From Owenia fusiformis (lineage: Eukaryota > Annelida > Polychaeta > Sabellida > Oweniidae), in the NCBI GenBank assembly GCA_903813345.2, contig CAIIXF020000010.1, positions 35,145,425 to 35,209,424 on the forward strand: a stretch of DNA of 64,000 nt. The letters run 5' to 3'. The notes below the pieces were generated by a model, which saw only the letters and a list, made by a program, of their open reading frames with translations, did not search any database and was not told the origin of the DNA. Both the position numbers and the translations under genes were made by a program. Positions within the stretch are counted from its first letter, which is position 1. Each line of letters starts with the position of its first letter. Below, in pieces: positions 60,426 through 64,000 of this stretch.

Positions 60426-60845
60426 ATATTTATACATTATATGGTAAAATTTGGGACCTCAATTTTGATTGGTTCTTGAGATATGGTTGCTATGGTAACC
60501 AGAGTGGTGGGTTTTGGACAGTATACATCACAAAAGAACTTATCGTGTCACTTGTCTATTGTGATGTCAGAGAGACTATTAGAAAAATTGAAGAATTTAA
60601 AGAAAAATAGCCACCCAAAGACACTTACACCTGCTGATTGCCATTTTACAAAGAGTTTATTCAATCAAGAAAACTATTTGGAAAAAACGTAATTTCAACA
60701 AATTAAATCGCTGGATTTAATGCTCATAGTCATGCGCGAAAAACCGAACCTAAAAATGGAACCTCATGTAGATTGCCCTTAGCATATAGTGAACGCCACA
60801 TATACATTTTACTCGGCTTTGATCAATTTTTTTTCTTTCTTTTTT
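60426..60845. other. Right flank of the LTR insertion
   Basis: Resumes the sequence interrupted at 52055. It contains an RFX X-box-like palindrome GTTGCTATGGTAAC (60486-60499). No gene is seen. Confidence 0.4.
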
Positions 60846-61135
60846 CAATTCAATTCAATTCACTTTATTTCAAATGTTTCAAATACAGTATTTTACATTG
60901 ACATGAACAGACACCCCGAGGGGTGTATAAGTTTCATGTTTAACATACAATATAGCATTTATTAAATTAACAGTCAGGTTATATGGAAACAAAAAAAAAT
61001 TCGTTTCCAAAGTAAAATGTTGTATCTATAATCTAAACAGATCATATTAATAATATAGACAGTTTGAAATATAAATCATCCCAGAGTTTGACAATTTGAA
61101 CTACATCAGTTAAAATAATTATATGAAATAAACAA
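60846..61135 (-). mobile_element. LINE 3'-end fragment
   Basis: Reading the minus strand, a hairpin CACCCCTCGGGGTGTCTG, then GAAATAAAGTG and an AATTG-type tail repeat the layout of the LINE tail at 35.1-35.2 kb. Only the 3' UTR is left, and the outer border at about 61135 is approximate. Confidence 0.6.
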
Positions 61136-61230
61136 TTTTTGTTTTAGTGATTCAGTATGGAGTAGATATGGAACAGGATTTTATGGATGAACAAGTTGTC
61201 AACCTTAAAGCCACATACAGACATTCTACA

Positions 61231-61396
61231 TATGAAATCTACAGTAAAAACTCCCGTTTTTTCAAAATCTACCATAAAAACTCCAGTTTTTCAGAAATAT
61301 ACCGTAAGAACTCACTTTTCTTCAAAACCTACCGTAAAAACTCCTGTTTTTTCAAAACCTACCGCAAAAACTCCCGTTTTTCTGAAATCGTCCGTA
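61231..61396 (+). repeat. 30-bp tandem repeat inside an open frame
   Basis: About 5.5 units of CTACCGTAAAAACTCC plus GTTTTTTCAAAAC. Two frames stay open through it (61147-61512, unit IYRKNSRFFK; 61187-61414, unit KPTVKTPVFS). I see no promoter, splice or family evidence that either is translated. Confidence 0.7.
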
Positions 61397-61512
61397 AAAA
61401 AGTCACGTGTTTGACGCTGCCGTTTTATATTGCCCCACCTTTCAATGAGGTCATCATGTTCCGAGTAGATCGGGGAATCCCTCGGTTTTTACAAACTGAC
61501 AACAAAAGCTAA

Positions 61513-62587
61513 AGGGTTAACAATAGATTGATTTCAAAATCAAAATATTTCTTTGGTTAATCACATTCTGGAAAACTAGATGAATTGCTGTCAATTTATT
61601 AAATTCCATGCGCTCGCGATTTAGTGAGAACATGACAAACGTATTGCAAGGTGAGAAAATACGGCAAAACGTTCAAAAAACTACTCACAGACTCACACCG
61701 GAATAACCCGACAACGGTAAAGTAAGATACCGTTGTCACAAATGGCGGACATAACCGTCGCTGCAATTAGATTTTCATTAACTGTATGTTTAATAGAGAC
61801 TAAATTCATTTGGAACAACAATTAATCAAATTGTACAGTTATCAATGTTCGAAATGAAGTCTTTAATTTAACCGAATAAAATGAGGTACGGGACATCGGA
61901 CACGGTATTACCATATGCCGTTGTCTTTGTAAATTATTTCAAATTCGGATTCCGTTGCCATTGGGAAGAAGCTATATTTTGGCGATTCACGACCCAATTT
62001 GATCGAAATTGGGATTACACCCATGAGCGTAGGGCTATATTTTGAGTTTGAGGGGGGAGGGATCCGGGGTTATGCTCCCTTGGGAAATTATTTTCCAAAG
62101 ACATTATTTGGTACAATCTGAGCGTCAACTTGAGATATAATGGTTCTATTCTGATAAAACGTAATGGTTAAATATACAAATACAGAATCATCAATAAATT
62201 TGCACACAAATTAATGCATTTTAACACTTTATTTTTTTCCAAATTCATTTGCTACGCACGGGCGTACTGTGCGTAACAGGCGCTACGTCAATGACACCTA
62301 CGTGTTTTGCGTACAAAAATATTCTAGAGTGTCCACCCCCTGGGAAAGTAATTTCTAATTTGTATAATCTATATAATTGTATATTCCAATTTGCATATAA
62401 TCAATAAACTCTTAATGATGTTGTTATTTTTTATGTTATCGTCTGTTTTGTTTTTAGAAAGAAGAAATGCTTACATGATTTCTTGTTAGTCCAATATATG
62501 ACCATAACAGTTGTATTTCCACTATTTCCAAAACGACTTCCTTTAATATCTTCTACCTTAGCTTAGAGGACGTCCTGATCTAGGACG
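61513..62587. other. Downstream flank of the RRM gene
   Basis: No coding run. A minus-strand AATAAA near 62229-62234, about 355 nt past the RRM stop codon, is a candidate poly(A) signal. Confidence 0.4.
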
Positions 62588-63248
62588 CTATGGGTCTTCC
62601 CCTACGAGGAATACGCGCATACGTTTACCCATAAAGTCCTGGCCATTAAGGTGAGTAACGGCACTTGCTGCCTCTTGGCTATTACTAAATCGAAATATTC
62701 CATACTTAGACCCGGTATTTTTGTCAAAACCAATTTGGACTCCCGTTATCCTGCCATAGCTACTAAGTCGTACATAAAGAGATTTATCGACGTCAATACT
62801 TAAGTTCTCTATTCGTATCTCATTCGCCCTGTAACATAAAAGAACACACACCACTCTTTAAAAATTAAGTATTAGGTATTGTTAGTTCATTCGTTTTCAT
62901 CTATTCAATGAATCAAAAATCAAAAATTAAAACTATTCTTACGTGGTTGACCCTGCATTATCCTTTTTGGGTTCAGGATCTTCAATTTGAGGTTTTTCAT
63001 GCGAGAGGGAAAAGTAAAGTGTTCGATCCCTATATGCCACTCTATCAAACGTATCAACAGCTCTCAGTGTGTCTCTTATGTCACTGTATTTAACCACAGC
63101 AAACTTCTCAGTCTGATACCTATCTGACCCAAATATCTTCACTGACGTTATCGTTTCCCCAAGTGGTGACAGTAATTTACGAAGAGCATTTTCAGTGATA
63201 TCAAAAGGTAAGTTCTCTATAAGTACAACTGCTGTCTTCGATAATTCC
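62588..63248 (-). CDS. RRM RNA-binding protein, last two exons (partial gene)
   Basis: Exons 62943-63248 and 62588-62828 join in phase (both introns phase 2, acceptors TATTACAG and TGTTACAG, donor GTAAGA). Each exon encodes one RRM. The first has RNP2 VVLIENL and RNP1 KFAVVKYS, then an acidic/basic linker EDPEPKKDN. The second has RNP2 IRIENL and RNP1 KYGIFRFS, and the protein ends LVGEDP. The two RRMs are adjacent, as in nucleolin- or PABP-like multi-RRM proteins, but neither is close enough to name the family. Earlier exons lie beyond the right edge. RNA binding is inferred from the fold. RNP1 of the first domain lacks the usual aromatic at one position, so its RNA contact may be weak. Confidence 0.8.
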
Positions 63249-63435
63249 CTGTAATATAAAAGTAACATATCACCGTTTACAAAGTTCCATCACAAATTAA
63301 ACAAGGCACAGACGTGAACAATATCGTACCTAAAACACAGCATTGTGGTCTTGTTGACCAAGAAAGCAAGATGGCCGCAGAAAAGTTAATCAGCTCTAGA
63401 AGTTATCACTGTGTAACATATGTAAAAATTTGAAC

Positions 63436-63957
63436 GGTTTGGCTGGAAACCTGTAGACAAGTCTTGAAAGTGAAGATTTTAGGACGGAAAATCCAAAATG
63501 GCCACCTTAAAATTTACCCAGAATGCCCAAAAACTAATCAGTTCTTGACGTTGATATGTAGAAACATTCCTGAAAATTTCAGATGAATCCCTCAAATGGT
63601 TTGGCTGGAAACCTGTAGACAATCTTGAAGTGAAAATTTTAGGACGGAAAATCCAAAATGGCCACCTTAAGATTCATCCAGAATGCCTAAAAATTAATCA
63701 GTTCTTGACGTTGATATGTAGAAACATCCCTGAAAATTTCAGATGAATCCCTCAAATGGTTTGGCTGGAAACCTGTAGACAAGTCTTGAAAGTGAAGATT
63801 TTAGGACGGAAAATCCAAAATGGCCACCTTAAGATTTACCCAGAATGCCCAAAAACTAATCAGTTCTTGACGTTGATATGTAGAAAAACATCCCTGAAAA
63901 TTTCAGATGAATCCCTCAAATGGTTTGGCTGGAAACCTGTAGACAAGCTGAAAAGTG
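63436..63957. repeat. 160-164-bp tandem repeat in the RRM gene intron
   Basis: Units start at GGTTTGGCTGGAAACCTGTA at 63436, 63598, 63758 and 63922 and contain CCAAAATGGCCACCTTAA and TCAGTTCTTGACGTTGATAT. Similar words (ATGGTTTGGCTTGAGACCT) occur near 10394, so it is a dispersed family. Confidence 0.85.
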
Positions 63958-64000
63958 AGACGCCGCCCGCCCTTCCGCCCTTCCGCCCGCCCGCCCGTCA
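63958..64000 (+). repeat. GCCC/CTTCC simple repeat at the window edge
   Basis: GCCGCCCGCCCTTCCGCCC-type sequence running off the right edge. This is the most GC-rich patch in the window. Confidence 0.8.

Overview
The window looks like nuclear DNA of an animal, most likely a marine invertebrate. It is AT-rich, its genes are split by GT-AG introns with metazoan-type signals, and it holds animal gene families (a vesicular polyamine transporter of the SLC18B1 type, ornithine decarboxylase, an RRM protein). The rest is densely packed with small DNA transposons, foldback elements, minisatellites, LINE tails and one very young LTR retrotransposon. I cannot name the species from the sequence alone.

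Layout. 0-6.4 kb: intergenic with a small MITE. 6.5-16.5 kb (minus strand): a complete 12-exon MFS transporter of 467 codons, closest to SLC18B1 (vesicular polyamine transporter). All exon phases fit and one intron uses a GC donor. Its introns are loaded with foldback elements. Intron 1 holds a 51-bp minisatellite whose every unit carries CACGTG and which ends almost at the exon 1 splice donor. 16.5-37 kb: gene-poor, with large inverted repeats, a 375-bp tandem duplication of a hairpin, a 6.8-kb degenerate repeat split by a 3.35-kb insertion, and a nested TTAA-flanked MITE/LINE pair. 37.1-39.2 kb (plus): ornithine decarboxylase with all catalytic residues, one large coding exon and a probable short last exon. 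41-43 kb: a Tc1/mariner-superfamily element whose transposase has one in-frame stop. 43.5-48.7 kb: a reverse transcriptase fragment, a decayed mariner with long inverted repeats, and hAT-like MITEs. 52.06-60.43 kb: a gag-only LTR retrotransposon in minus orientation, with two 2,626-bp LTRs, a 19-nt match to tRNA-Leu as primer site, and a purine tract. 62.6-63.2 kb (minus): the last two exons of an RRM gene, followed by a tandem repeat in its upstream intron.

The functional theme is polyamines. The biosynthetic enzyme (ODC) and a putative vesicular polyamine carrier lie about 21 kb apart in divergent orientation. ODC is a known E-box/MYC target in vertebrates, and here about thirty E-box hexamers sit in the first intron of the transporter. 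Whether that link is regulatory is inference. Most of the other structure is transposon biology, with several insertions datable by nesting, target-site duplications or a neighbouring unoccupied site.
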